Origin: Lachnospiraceae bacterium UBA4711
GTDB taxonomy: Bacteria > Bacillota > Clostridia > Lachnospirales > Lachnospiraceae
NCBI GenBank assembly: GCA_002404515.1
Contig: DHJV01000168.1
Coordinates: forward strand, 1 to 62,264
Length of the DNA stretch: 62,264 nt
Reading direction: 5' to 3'
Both the position numbers and the translations under genes were made by a program. The first letter of the stretch is position 1, and each line of letters starts with the position of its first letter. Shown in pieces: positions 34,108 through 43,312 of the stretch. The notes beneath the pieces were generated by a model. That model had not been told where the DNA came from. It saw only the letters and a program-made list of their open reading frames with translations, and did not search any database.

Positions 34108-34137
34108 ACTATACCACGGCTGGATAGATTTTGTAAA
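34108..34137 (-). promoter_or_regulatory. Promoter of the Tad pilus operon
   Basis: The minus strand shows TTTACA, 18 bases, then TATAGT. Transcription would start near 34100 and give a leader of about 240 bases that covers both inverted repeats. Confidence 0.55.
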
Positions 34138-34184
34138 GCGTAAGTTTGGAACATTTGCGGGAACCCGCATAAATACTAGAAAAA

Positions 34185-34213
34185 ATGGGCAAAACTTTTT
34201 TTATTTTGCCCAT
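34185..34213 (-). terminator. Terminator that includes the end of the radical SAM gene
   Basis: ATGGGCAAAA (34204-34213 on the minus strand) pairs with TTTTGCCCAT (34185-34194), followed by TTTTTT. The last codons and the stop of the gene at 34201 lie in this stem. Confidence 0.85.
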
Positions 34214-35328
34214 GTACCCTGTTCTCTTTTTTCATTTTTCATCTTCTGGTGAAGGGTATTTAACACCTGTCGTTTGTGCCCAGACCAGAGTGGCGCAACT
34301 AAAATATTTTTCGGTCCGTCTCCGGTGACACGATGAATCACAATATCCTCCGGAATCACTTCCAGACATTTGATAACAAGCTCAATATAATCATCCTGTG
34401 ACAGTACTTTAAAACTGCCTGTCTCATAATCCTCGCACAGATCTGTGCCACGCAGCACATGCAGCAGCTGCAGTTTGATTCCAAACGGTTTCGCCTGCTG
34501 TCCACACACATACCGTACCGTTGCAAGCATATCCGCTTCCGTCTCGCCCGGTAACCCTAAGATCACATGCGTGATATACGGAATATCAATATCTGCAAGT
34601 GCCTGAATGGCTGTCTCATAAGTAGAAAGCGGATATCCCCGGCGGATATATTCCGCGGCCGCTTCATGCATCGTCTGCAATCCAAGCTCGATCCAGATGA
34701 ATTTGCCCCGTGCAGCGTACTCTTTCTGCAGTCTTGCAAGGATTCCGATCACCGGCTCAGAAGCTTCCGTTCCCTGTCTCCTATCCCCTGCTATGGTTTC
34801 CGCATTTTTCTCACTTATTGATATACCTGAAATCCCCAGGCAATCTGGTCGTGTTGCGATGCTGATTCCAACGACCGACGCCTCTTCCAACGCCTCACGC
34901 CAGATGCGTTCTAAGTATGCCGGATCGCCATAAGTGTTCGTGTATGCCTGAAAATAAATGACAAACTTCTCTCCAACCTTCTTGTGGAATTTCGCCATTC
35001 CCCGCTCGATCTGCCGCTTGACATCGATTGTCTTGCGCTCCACATCGACACAGCTTCCCCGGCGTTCATATTCCTTATGGTAAACTTCCATCAAAGCGTC
35101 AACCGCGCTCTGTCCATCCTGCCTGCTGCCACCCACGATCGGCACTGCAAAATCGCCACTACCTCCGGCACTACAAAAAATACACCCACGTTCACCAAGT
35201 GTACCATCGCGGTTCGGGCAGGTAAGCCCTGCGTCGACCGCAATTTTGTACACCTTCTGTCCATAGGTGTATTTCATATATGCATTCAATGAATAATACG
35301 GCTTGTCCAGCCATTTTTCCTGTCTCAT
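34201..35328 (-). CDS. Radical SAM protein of the YtqA/TIGR01212 family
   Basis: A 375-residue radical SAM protein. Cysteines in CPNRDGTLGERGCIFCS bind the 4Fe-4S cluster in the spacing of this family. The YFQAYTNTYGD, ELGLQTMH and LGLPGETEADM segments follow. Family members are predicted RNA or protein modification enzymes, but the reaction is not established. The gene begins 10 bases after trmL and is probably in the same unit. Confidence 0.88.
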   Translation of the reverse strand: MRQEKWLDKPYYSLNAYMKYTYGQKVYKIAVDAGLTCPNRDGTLGERGCIFCSAGGSGDFAVPIVGGSRQDGQSAVDALMEVYHKEYERRGSCVDVERKTIDVKRQIERGMAKFHKKVGEKFVIYFQAYTNTYGDPAYLERIWREALEEASVVGISIATRPDCLGISGISISEKNAETIAGDRRQGTEASEPVIGILARLQKEYAARGKFIWIELGLQTMHEAAAEYIRRGYPLSTYETAIQALADIDIPYITHVILGLPGETEADMLATVRYVCGQQAKPFGIKLQLLHVLRGTDLCEDYETGSFKVLSQDDYIELVIKCLEVIPEDIVIHRVTGDGPKNILVAPLWSGHKRQVLNTLHQKMKNEKREQGTWAK

Positions 35329-35338
35329 AGTCTCTACT

Positions 35339-35830
35339 CTACCACTGATAATGATGCAGCTGTCCTTCTGTCTCTAATCCCGGGAAATCCAATTGTCTTA
35401 ACGCCTCGTACAACACGATGCCAACCGAGTTTGATACGTTCAGGGAACGCTCGTCCGGCATCATCGGGATGCGCACGCAGTTTTCCTTATTCTGAAGCAG
35501 GATTTCCTCTGGGATTCCCTTGCTCTCGGCACCAAACATAATAAAGCAGTCATCCTCGTATTTCACATCGGTATACTTCTGTTTTGATTTTGTCGTTGCC
35601 ATATAGATCTTCGCACCCGGATTCTTCGCCAGAAAATCATTGTAATCGTCATATCGTGTCACATCCAGACGATCCCAGTAATCCAGTCCCGCGCGCTTCA
35701 CCATCTTATCATTTAATAAAAATCCAAGTGGCTCAATCAGATGCAGACGCACCCCCGTTGCCACGCAGGTACGTCCGATATTTCCTGTATTTGCCGGCAT
35801 TTCCGGCTCATGTAATACAATGTTTAACAT
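35339..35830 (-). CDS. trmL: tRNA (cytidine(34)-2'-O)-methyltransferase
   Basis: A 163-residue SPOUT methyltransferase. It opens MLNIVLHEPEMPANTGNIGRTC, with the motif FGAESKGIP and the knot-forming PMMPDERSLNVSNSVGIVLYEALRQ. It 2'-O-methylates the wobble base of certain leucine tRNAs. It overlaps the aminotransferase gene by 7 bases. Confidence 0.95.
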   Translation of the reverse strand: MLNIVLHEPEMPANTGNIGRTCVATGVRLHLIEPLGFLLNDKMVKRAGLDYWDRLDVTRYDDYNDFLAKNPGAKIYMATTKSKQKYTDVKYEDDCFIMFGAESKGIPEEILLQNKENCVRIPMMPDERSLNVSNSVGIVLYEALRQLDFPGLETEGQLHHYQW

Positions 35831-37002
35831 GTCTTCTGCTCTCTTAATCGTCCAATAAATCTCTCTAATCTTCCCATCGCCTCTTTGAGCTGCTCAATCG
35901 AGTACGCATAAGAGATACGCAGGAAGCCTTCGCCGCAGTCACCGAACGCAGTACCAGGCACAACGGCAAGCTCCTCCTCGTGAAGCAGTCTTGTTGCGAA
36001 TTCATCACTCGTAATACCAAACTCCTTAATGCATGGGAATACATAAAATGCACCATGTGGCTCGAAGCACGGAAGTCCGATCTCCTCGAATTTCTTCAAC
36101 AGGAACCGGCGTCTCTGGTCGTAGGACTTGCACATCTTCTCGATATCTGCATCGCCATTTTTGATTGCCTCAATGGCTGCATACTGGCTCGTCGTCGGCG
36201 CACACATGATTGCAAACTGGTGGATCTTCGTCATCTGATGTGCGATCACCTCCGGGGCAAGCGCATAACCAAGTCTCCACCCAGTCATTGCATACGCCTT
36301 GGAGAAACCATTGATGACGATTGTCCGATCCTTCATGCCTGGCAGGGATGAAATCGAGCAATGCTTCTCACCACCATATGTAAGCTCCGAATAAATTTCA
36401 TCTGAAATAACGAAAATATCCTTCTCCTGACAGATCTTCGCGATCGGCTCCAGATCCTCCTTCGTCATAACCGCACCTGTCGGATTACTTGGGAATGCCA
36501 GGATCAGAATCTTCGTCTTATCTGTGATCGCTGACAGAAGTTCTTCCGGTGTCAACCGGAACTGATTCTCATTTTTCAGTTCAATCGTGACCGGAACCGC
36601 ACCGATCAGCTGTACACATGGCACATACGATACATAGCAAGGCTCCGGGATGATAACCTCATCACCCGGATCAAGCATGGCACGGAGTGCCACGTCGATA
36701 CCCTCACTGCCACCGACGGTCAGCAGCGCTTCAGTCTTGTAATCATATAATACGTTATATTTTCTTTGATACCATTTACAGATTTCCTGTCGAAGTTCAA
36801 TCAGTCCGGAATTAGAAGTATAAAATGTCCGTCCCTTTTCCAGCGAACGGATACCCTCTGCACGCACATGCCATGGCGTATCGAAATCCGGCTCACCAAC
36901 ACCGAGGGAGATTGCGTGTGGCATCTCGCTTACGATATCAAAGAACTTACGGATTCCCGACGGTTTGATATCTTCGATAGTTTTGGATAATGGATTTCTC
37001 AC
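35824..37002 (-). CDS. PLP-dependent class I/II aminotransferase
   Basis: A 392-residue fold-type I aminotransferase of the AspC/PatA type. The PLP Lys is in NGFSKAYAMTGWRLGY, with the substrate-binding Asn in FPSNPTG and the Asp in VISDEIYSELTY. The start is a GTG that overlaps the TGA of the Lrp-type regulator by 4 bases. The substrate is probably an aromatic amino acid or aspartate, but I cannot settle which. The regulator upstream probably controls it. Confidence 0.88.
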   Translation of the reverse strand: MRNPLSKTIEDIKPSGIRKFFDIVSEMPHAISLGVGEPDFDTPWHVRAEGIRSLEKGRTFYTSNSGLIELRQEICKWYQRKYNVLYDYKTEALLTVGGSEGIDVALRAMLDPGDEVIIPEPCYVSYVPCVQLIGAVPVTIELKNENQFRLTPEELLSAITDKTKILILAFPSNPTGAVMTKEDLEPIAKICQEKDIFVISDEIYSELTYGGEKHCSISSLPGMKDRTIVINGFSKAYAMTGWRLGYALAPEVIAHQMTKIHQFAIMCAPTTSQYAAIEAIKNGDADIEKMCKSYDQRRRFLLKKFEEIGLPCFEPHGAFYVFPCIKEFGITSDEFATRLLHEEELAVVPGTAFGDCGEGFLRISYAYSIEQLKEAMGRLERFIGRLREQKTC

Positions 37003-37484
37003 GGTGCGATCGCCAACCTTTCGTCCTGACTTGGTGTCTGGAAAATAACACCATGGTCTTTATATTTTTTCAGTACAAAGTTTGTGGATGTTGCAATGAC
37101 ATCCTCGATGATTGCCAGCTTCTCAGATACAAAATGTGAGATCTCCCGCAATGTTTTTCCCTGAATGACAACCATAAAGTCATACGCACCTGCGATCAGG
37201 TAGACCGAATGTACTTCATCGAAATTTCTGACACGATCCGCGATCTGGTCGAATCCCGCTTCTCTCTGTGGTGTTACCTTGACTTCGATCATAGCTGTTA
37301 CCATTTCCTCGCCGACCTTATCCCAGTCGATCATAGTATGGTATCCACAGATGATGCTCTCATCTTCCATTGCCTTGATATCCGCTTCCACCGCGGCTTC
37401 ATCCGCGCCGATCATCGCGGCGATATCCTTCACTGTCAGTCTGCTGTCAGTTTCGAGCAGCTTCAAAATTTCATTTCTCATCAC
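36999..37484 (-). CDS. Lrp/AsnC-family transcriptional regulator
   Basis: A 161-residue regulator: an N-terminal helix-turn-helix (SRLTVKDIAAMIGADEAAVEADIKAME) and a RAM ligand-binding domain (VTAMIEVKVTPQREAGFDQIADRV, then VYLIAGAYDFMVVIQG). Lrp/AsnC proteins respond to amino acids. Coupling to the aminotransferase gene suggests local control of that pathway. The ATG follows AGGAGGT. Confidence 0.92.
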   Translation of the reverse strand: MMRNEILKLLETDSRLTVKDIAAMIGADEAAVEADIKAMEDESIICGYHTMIDWDKVGEEMVTAMIEVKVTPQREAGFDQIADRVRNFDEVHSVYLIAGAYDFMVVIQGKTLREISHFVSEKLAIIEDVIATSTNFVLKKYKDHGVIFQTPSQDERLAIAP

Positions 37485-37556
37485 ATCTACCTCCTAATAT
37501 TTAGTCGCAACCTTGAATTTACACCCAGTCCATGATACATTGATGAAAAGATGCAT

Positions 37557-37664
37557 TTAGATTGCAGAAACAAGCAATCCAACGACCATGGCAAATACCA
37601 GTACGCCGCAGATGATTGCTGCAATTCTCTTTGTTTTCTTTTTGTTACTGAAATCAAATAACAT
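37557..37664 (-). CDS. 35-residue single-pass membrane microprotein
   Basis: A short gene with GGGAGGT ahead of its ATG. The protein has a basic stretch (NKKKTKR) followed by one hydrophobic helix (IAAIICGVLVFAMVVGLLVSAI). This layout resembles the Prli42/DUF4044 class of tiny membrane proteins, although I cannot confirm homology. It diverges from the gene at 37695 with only 30 bases between the start codons. Confidence 0.65.
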   Translation of the reverse strand: MLFDFSNKKKTKRIAAIICGVLVFAMVVGLLVSAI

Positions 37665-37694
37665 GAATTTTTACCTCCCGAAAGGATTATTTTT

Positions 37695-38318
37695 ATGCAT
37701 TACATTACGATTATCATTTGTTGTTCTTTTCTAGCTTTATGCTTTGTTGTCTCGCGAAATGTCTCCCGGTTTAAGAAAACCCACGGGCAAAGCCGCACAG
37801 ACTTCCTGGAACAGGAATCCAAAGCAAATTCTGTACGGAAAGCGGATATCTCCGGCCTTCCTTATATCGAAATCCCGCTGGATATACTTCCGGTTGACGC
37901 ACTCTCCGCATGCGGTCATTCCGGGCTTGCAGACGAGCTGCATGCACTGTCGCACAAAAAAATCTTAAACCTCTCGATGTATACGAATACAGATCTGAAG
38001 ATGATGTACGGTCCAGCAAATCTGGATACCTTGTCCGCCTGTGACAACGCTTACGCCGATCTGATCCTGCTTCTTAATAAAATCGGCAAAACATTACTCG
38101 AAGCAAATGACGCTCCCGGCGCCGAGCAGTTTCTAGCCTATGCAGTCTCTATCGGCTCCGACATTACTGCCAGCTACATGATGCTTGCAGCCATCTACGC
38201 AGACCGACGCGATGAAAGCTGTCTGGATGAACTGATCCGCAAAGCAGAGTCCATCACCTCTCTGTCCGGCAAGACAATCCAAATTAAGCTCCATTCTATC
38301 AAATCCGGGCTAAAATAG
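37695..38318 (+). CDS. Membrane-anchored helical-repeat protein, unknown function
   Basis: A 207-residue protein with one N-terminal membrane helix (ITIIICCSFLALCFVV) and a helical domain. The region from about residue 115 (AYADLILLLNKIGKTLLEANDAPGAEQFLAYAVSIG) looks like one or two TPR-type repeats. The start follows AAAGG. It converges with the DUF815 gene (3 bases between stops). Confidence 0.65.
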   Translation: MHYITIIICCSFLALCFVVSRNVSRFKKTHGQSRTDFLEQESKANSVRKADISGLPYIEIPLDILPVDALSACGHSGLADELHALSHKKILNLSMYTNTDLKMMYGPANLDTLSACDNAYADLILLLNKIGKTLLEANDAPGAEQFLAYAVSIGSDITASYMMLAAIYADRRDESCLDELIRKAESITSLSGKTIQIKLHSIKSGLK

Positions 38319-38321
38319 CAA

Positions 38322-39629
38322 TCATGCTTTTCCTGACAGGTAATTCATGAACTGCTGTGCGGTACGTCCAGATACACCACCATGTGAAAGCTCCCACTTA
38401 TTTGCCTCTGCCAGAAGCTCCTGCTCGGTCAGTCCGATCTCCGGATGCTTCTTTGCCAGTCCCAGAACGATCTCATTAAATTCATTTCTCGATGGACGCG
38501 AAAAGCTGATTGTTACGCCAAAACGATTCACGAGTGAAAGCTTCTCCTGCATCGTATCCGAACGGTGCATGCCGTTATCTGTCTCCACATCGTCACGGTC
38601 ATTCCACGTCTCCTTGATCAGATGTCTGCGGTTTGAAGTCGCATAGATCAGCACATTATCCGGCTTCGTCTCAAGCCCGCCTTCAATCACCGCTTTCAGA
38701 TACTTATACTCTATCTCAAATTCCTCAAAGGAAAGATCATCCATATAGATAATAAACTTATAATTCCGGTTTTTCACATGTGAAATCACCGCTGACAAAT
38801 CCTTAAACTGGTGCTTGTAGATCTCGATCATACGCAGTCCCTGCTCATAATACTGGTTGATGATCGCCTTGATACTCGTTGATTTACCGGTACCACTGTC
38901 ACCAAACAGCAGACAGTTATTTGCTTTTTTGCCCTGCACAAATGCCTCGGTATTTTCGACAAGCTTCTTCTTCTGAATCTCATATCCAATCAGATCATCG
39001 AGCATCACCTTATCTGTGTTGTTGATCGCGATAAATTCCAGTTCCTTACCCTCATCATGACGAATACGGAATGCCTTGTTCAGACCAAACATACCAACAC
39101 CATACTGCTTGTAAAAAGCGGTCATAATATCAAAGATCTCATCGACACTTCCCGCCTCGCTGACACGGTCGCTGATATCGCGCACCTTCTCGCTGACATT
39201 CTGGTTATACATCTGCTCTTTCTTTGGCAGCGACTTGTAATTTGTGATCGTCGTAAAGCAGTCGATACCCAGGTCTTTCTCGATCGGAGCAAAATCAAAA
39301 TGGAACAACCGCTTGAAGATCGCATAATCATTTTTTGCAAATGCGTTGACCGAGCCATCGCCAGCACCGACCTTCTCACAGGTTAACGTGAAAGAGTTCT
39401 CATTTGTAATCAGCAAAAATGCCAGATAATCCTGCCACAGATTCCGGTTAAAGCCGTAGCTGGTCGCCACATCTAAGATTCGCTTGATCTGCTGATAAAT
39501 GCGTGTGACCAATTCTTCTTTCGTACTGGTTTTCTTCTCCCATGCTTCAAAAATGTCTGCCATGGAATACAGAATACTGTTTTCTCCTAAATCGCGATAT
39601 AACACCAATCCCGGTACTTCTTTGTACAT
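38322..39629 (-). CDS. DUF815-family AAA ATPase
   Basis: A 435-residue ATPase. A helical N-terminal domain of about 230 residues precedes the AAA core with Walker A (LLFGDSGTGKSTSIKA), Walker B (KFIIYMDDLSFE) and sensor motifs (LIYATSNRRHL). DUF815 proteins are widespread but poorly characterised. The gene has a GAGGAGATGG site and lies 38 bases after the GH5 gene. Confidence 0.85.
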   Translation of the reverse strand: MYKEVPGLVLYRDLGENSILYSMADIFEAWEKKTSTKEELVTRIYQQIKRILDVATSYGFNRNLWQDYLAFLLITNENSFTLTCEKVGAGDGSVNAFAKNDYAIFKRLFHFDFAPIEKDLGIDCFTTITNYKSLPKKEQMYNQNVSEKVRDISDRVSEAGSVDEIFDIMTAFYKQYGVGMFGLNKAFRIRHDEGKELEFIAINNTDKVMLDDLIGYEIQKKKLVENTEAFVQGKKANNCLLFGDSGTGKSTSIKAIINQYYEQGLRMIEIYKHQFKDLSAVISHVKNRNYKFIIYMDDLSFEEFEIEYKYLKAVIEGGLETKPDNVLIYATSNRRHLIKETWNDRDDVETDNGMHRSDTMQEKLSLVNRFGVTISFSRPSRNEFNEIVLGLAKKHPEIGLTEQELLAEANKWELSHGGVSGRTAQQFMNYLSGKA

Positions 39630-39666
39630 GTTGTTCCATCTCCTCGTTGTCGTAAATTTATTTTCA

Positions 39667-41655
39667 TTATTTTCCGATTATGTAAGTTTTTGCTGTTTTT
39701 CCCGGTGCAGCACCGCCCTTTGGAACAAGGACGATCTCGATTCCTTCAAGTCGTTTGCCAAGTCCGCTTGTTCCACTCATTGCACCATTCTTCGCCCAAT
39801 CCAGCCAGCCATAGGTCTGCACATGTACACGATAGTAAATGTCATACTGCTGTGCCGCCTGTCCGGTTAACTCAATCTGGATTGCTTCGAGCCGTTTACC
39901 AAGTCCGCTTGTTCCGCTGGTTGTTCCATTGGACACCCAATTCTGCCAGCCAAACGTCTGCACGTGTGTTTTGTAACGGACACCACCGTTTATATTTCTT
40001 CCGAGCCGGATCTGGATTGCCTCCAGACGCTTTGCTTTTCCACTTGTGCCGCTCATCGTGCCATCTGCGCGCCAGTTATTCTCCCAGCCAAACGTCTGTA
40101 CGTGTGTTTTGTAATTGATGCTGCCCGGATATGCGGATACAAACGTCTTCGACGTTGCAACACCCGGATTCGCCCCCTTCGGTACGATCACGATATTGAT
40201 TGCCTCCAGACGTTTCGCCAGGCCTTCGGTTCCTGCCATCTCACCATTCTTCGACCAGTCTAACCAGCCATAGGTCTGTGCATGTACTCGATAATATACA
40301 TCGTATTTATCCTTGTTGGCACCTGTCAATTCAATGCAGATGGCTTCCAGCCGTTTTGCCTCTCCCGTCGTTCCGCTCATCACGCCATTTTCTTTCCAGT
40401 CCTGCCAGCCATAGCTTTGCACATGCGTCTTATAGCGGATACCAAGATTGCTGTCACCGGATACACGGATTGTAATACCCTCCAGACGCTTCGCACTTCC
40501 GACAGTTCCCGCCATTTTACCATTGGAAACCTCACTTTCCCAGCCAAATGTCTGCACGTGTGTCTTGTAAGATACCGTGATGTTCGGTGCCAGGTTCTTT
40601 ACCTCTGGATTGTTCTCTGCCGTATTTTCCATCCGGCTTCTGTAATGATTCCGGATAAACTGTCCAGCCTTCGTCAGATCATCGACTGTCCAGCCACTCG
40701 TCTTTCCACAGCTGCTCTTAATCAGGGCAGAACTCTCATTTTTATTACATAAACTCCAAACGCAGTAGCTGACGTTGCGGTCATCACACCGCTTCATCCA
40801 CTCTGCTGCCTTGTTCAGATCCACATTTCCATTTCCACTCGCCTCAGACAGTCCAAACTCGGATACAAATACCGGAAGTCCCTTGTCGATTGCGGTACCA
40901 ATCTTTGCAGTCAGCCACTGGTTATGACTGGACTCGGAAGCATAGAAATGAAATGCATACATCAGATTACTGTATCCACGGATTGGATCATCCGCCGGTT
41001 CATAAGTATGTCCCTGATTTCCAAGCTGTGACCATGTCGGTGTACCTACGATAATGATTGCATCTTTATCATATGCGCGGATCGTCTGAATGACTTCGGT
41101 TGCGTAGCTCTTGATATCGGACCAAGGGCAGTTGCTCGGCTCATTGCAGATCTCATAGATGACATTGTCGTAATTCTTATACTTCTGTGCCATCTCCTTA
41201 AAGAAGCTCTTTGCCTCACTCGTATAATTCTTTGGATTGACATTTAACAGATGCCAGTCAATGATTGCATACATGCCAAGCTCTGTCGCATACTGCACAC
41301 CATCCGTTACTTTCTTCTTCATGCCATTTCGGTCGCTGTAATAACCGCCCTCATCGACATACATCGCAAGACGGATCGCATTTGCGCCCCAGTCATCGCG
41401 CAGCGTCTGATAAGCCGCCTTGTTATTGTACTGGCCAAACCACTGCAGTCCATGTGTACTCACACCATGAATCTGAAACGGCTGTCCGTTCTTGTCTACC
41501 AGTTGTGTTCCTTTCACTGCCAGCTTTCCATGTGTTGAAACTGCCGTTATCGCAGCAGCCTCTGCCTCCTTCGCCGGCGTAAGCACCGTCACCACACTAA
41601 ACAGCAGTACGACTGTCATCAGCCATGCGAGAATCTTTCTCTTCGTTTGTTTCAT
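39667..41655 (-). CDS. Secreted GH5 endoglucanase with six ChW repeats
   Basis: A 662-residue exported enzyme. The signal peptide (about 1-35) ends near AEAAA. The GH5 domain (about 36-345) has the acid/base Glu in YEICNEPS (E172) and the nucleophile Glu in PVFVSEFG (E266), with the DWHLLN segment typical of bacterial endoglucanases. The C-terminal half has six ChW repeats (TFGW/SYGW...AKRLEGI), again as two sets of three, joined by a short linker. It should cut beta-1,4-glucans, and the repeats probably hold it at the surface or to substrate. The architecture matches the M6 protease at 1258-4728. Confidence 0.93.
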   Translation of the reverse strand: MKQTKRKILAWLMTVVLLFSVVTVLTPAKEAEAAAITAVSTHGKLAVKGTQLVDKNGQPFQIHGVSTHGLQWFGQYNNKAAYQTLRDDWGANAIRLAMYVDEGGYYSDRNGMKKKVTDGVQYATELGMYAIIDWHLLNVNPKNYTSEAKSFFKEMAQKYKNYDNVIYEICNEPSNCPWSDIKSYATEVIQTIRAYDKDAIIIVGTPTWSQLGNQGHTYEPADDPIRGYSNLMYAFHFYASESSHNQWLTAKIGTAIDKGLPVFVSEFGLSEASGNGNVDLNKAAEWMKRCDDRNVSYCVWSLCNKNESSALIKSSCGKTSGWTVDDLTKAGQFIRNHYRSRMENTAENNPEVKNLAPNITVSYKTHVQTFGWESEVSNGKMAGTVGSAKRLEGITIRVSGDSNLGIRYKTHVQSYGWQDWKENGVMSGTTGEAKRLEAICIELTGANKDKYDVYYRVHAQTYGWLDWSKNGEMAGTEGLAKRLEAINIVIVPKGANPGVATSKTFVSAYPGSINYKTHVQTFGWENNWRADGTMSGTSGKAKRLEAIQIRLGRNINGGVRYKTHVQTFGWQNWVSNGTTSGTSGLGKRLEAIQIELTGQAAQQYDIYYRVHVQTYGWLDWAKNGAMSGTSGLGKRLEGIEIVLVPKGGAAPGKTAKTYIIGK

Positions 41656-41716
41656 TGCGTCTCCTCCCTTTTCCCTTCTCTTTGTAACCCTCGTTTTTCT
41701 TCATCCGTAAATCGGG

Positions 41717-42553
41717 TTATATGCTTGCCGCATATACATCCCGCTTGGAGATGCCGCGATCCTTTGCGACCAGCTTCATCGCCTCTTTTTTTTCGATTCC
41801 CTGGTCGAGATACATCTGCAGATGTTCCTCAATGCTCATCGCTTCCCATTTTTGCTGTGCTTCCTTCTCGATTGCTTCCCGCGACAAGCCTTCGAGCACC
41901 AAAATACATTCACCTTTCGGCTCCTCCTCCGCATAGAAATCGCTCGCTTCCTGCAGTGTCGTCTTCCAGAATGTCTCATGCTTCTTCGTGATTTCCCGGC
42001 AGACAGTAATTGAACGGTCACCCAGCACACCAAGCAGCTCCTGTAACGTCTTTCTCAAACGGTGAGGTGCCTCATACACTACCATCGTCCGTGTCTCCCG
42101 TGCAAGCTCTGCAAGCACCGCCTGCCGTTCTTTTTTATCCATCGGCAGAAACGCTTCGAATGCAAATCGTCTGGTTGCCTGCCCGGATGCGATCAGCGCA
42201 TTGACCGCTGCACATGCACCCGGCACCGGAACGACTTTAATTCCCGCCTCATAGCACTGCTTCGTGATTTCCTCACCCGGATCAGAGATTCCCGGTGTTC
42301 CTGCATCTGTGATCACTGCAATATTCATGCCTTCCAGCAGTTTTCCTACAAGTACCTGAGCTTTTTCATATTTATTGTGTTCATGATAGCTTGTCATCGG
42401 CGTTTTGATATCAAAATGATTGAGCAGCTTGATACTGTTTCTCGTATCCTCCGCCGCGATCAGATCCACCTCGCCAAGCAGCCGCACCGCCCGGTAGGTC
42501 ATATCCTCCAGATTGCCGATCGGCGTTGCGATCAAATACAATGTTCCTGCCAT
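41717..42553 (-). CDS. rsmI: 16S rRNA (cytidine(1402)-2'-O)-methyltransferase
   Basis: A 278-residue methyltransferase. It opens GTLYLIATPIGNLEDMTYRAV, then AEDTR, TDAGTPGISDPG and VPGACAAVNALIASG, all in family order. It acts on C1402 in the ribosomal P site. It starts right at the stop of trmN (TAA-ATG). The place at the end of the holB-ricT-trmN cluster matches B. subtilis. Confidence 0.95.
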   Translation of the reverse strand: MAGTLYLIATPIGNLEDMTYRAVRLLGEVDLIAAEDTRNSIKLLNHFDIKTPMTSYHEHNKYEKAQVLVGKLLEGMNIAVITDAGTPGISDPGEEITKQCYEAGIKVVPVPGACAAVNALIASGQATRRFAFEAFLPMDKKERQAVLAELARETRTMVVYEAPHRLRKTLQELLGVLGDRSITVCREITKKHETFWKTTLQEASDFYAEEEPKGECILVLEGLSREAIEKEAQQKWEAMSIEEHLQMYLDQGIEKKEAMKLVAKDRGISKRDVYAASI

Positions 42554-43312
42554 TTATCTGTCTCCATATCGTGTCAGCAGATCCTCAGTGTACGAACCGT
42601 CCCTGTTATATACAACAAGTGCAGGCTCCACCTTGAGCATCGTCCGACCGCCTTTATTTCCTTCGATCAAAACCATATTTGGTTCCTTGTCCGCATAGGG
42701 CTGTACCATGCACATGCGCTTCGGCTCGATCCGGTACTCCGACATCAGACGTATGATCTCTGCCAGCCGGAACGGTTTATGTACCATTGCAAATGTACCG
42801 CCCTCACCAAGCAGATACGCCGCCGCCTTTACCACGTCCGCAAGCTCCATCAATATCTCATGGCGTGCAATATTCTTCGGTGAATTCTCATTCTCCAGCC
42901 CGTGGTTTCCTTTAATATACGGAGGGTTGCTCGTAACTGCAGAGAAGCTTCCCGGCCTGAAAATCTCCCGCACCTGCCGCATATCCCCTTCCACGATGGA
43001 AATATCTGCTTCAAGCCGGTTCATCCGCACACTGCGTCTCGCCATATCGGCACTGTATGCCTGCACTTCAAGTCCGGTAAAATGTCTGCCCTTGCCACGC
43101 GCCTGCATCAGCATCGGAATGACACCCGTCCCCGTTCCAAGATCAATCACAGCTCCATTCGGTGCACCGGTCGCAAAATCCGCAAGCAGCACCGCATCCA
43201 TACCAAAACAGAACACATCTTTGTTCTGAATGATGTCATAGCCACGACATTGCAGATCATCGATCCGTTCGCCCGGTTTGAGCCACTTCTCATTCTCGTC
43301 CCTAGTCCTCAT
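42554..43312 (-). CDS. tRNA1(Val) A37 N6-methyltransferase (TrmN6/YabB-like)
   Basis: A 252-residue Rossmann-fold methyltransferase. The SAM-binding segment VIDLGTGTGVIPMLM and the catalytic NPPY motif (VTSNPPYIKG) are present. The family modifies A37 of tRNA Val. The start overlaps the ricT stop by 11 bases. Confidence 0.88.
   Translation of the reverse strand: MRTRDENEKWLKPGERIDDLQCRGYDIIQNKDVFCFGMDAVLLADFATGAPNGAVIDLGTGTGVIPMLMQARGKGRHFTGLEVQAYSADMARRSVRMNRLEADISIVEGDMRQVREIFRPGSFSAVTSNPPYIKGNHGLENENSPKNIARHEILMELADVVKAAAYLLGEGGTFAMVHKPFRLAEIIRLMSEYRIEPKRMCMVQPYADKEPNMVLIEGNKGGRTMLKVEPALVVYNRDGSYTEDLLTRYGDR

Noticed and set aside
34157..34168. GCGGG-AA-CCCGC hairpin
   Set aside because: The loop of two bases is too small for a stable hairpin and there is no U-tract; probably chance.
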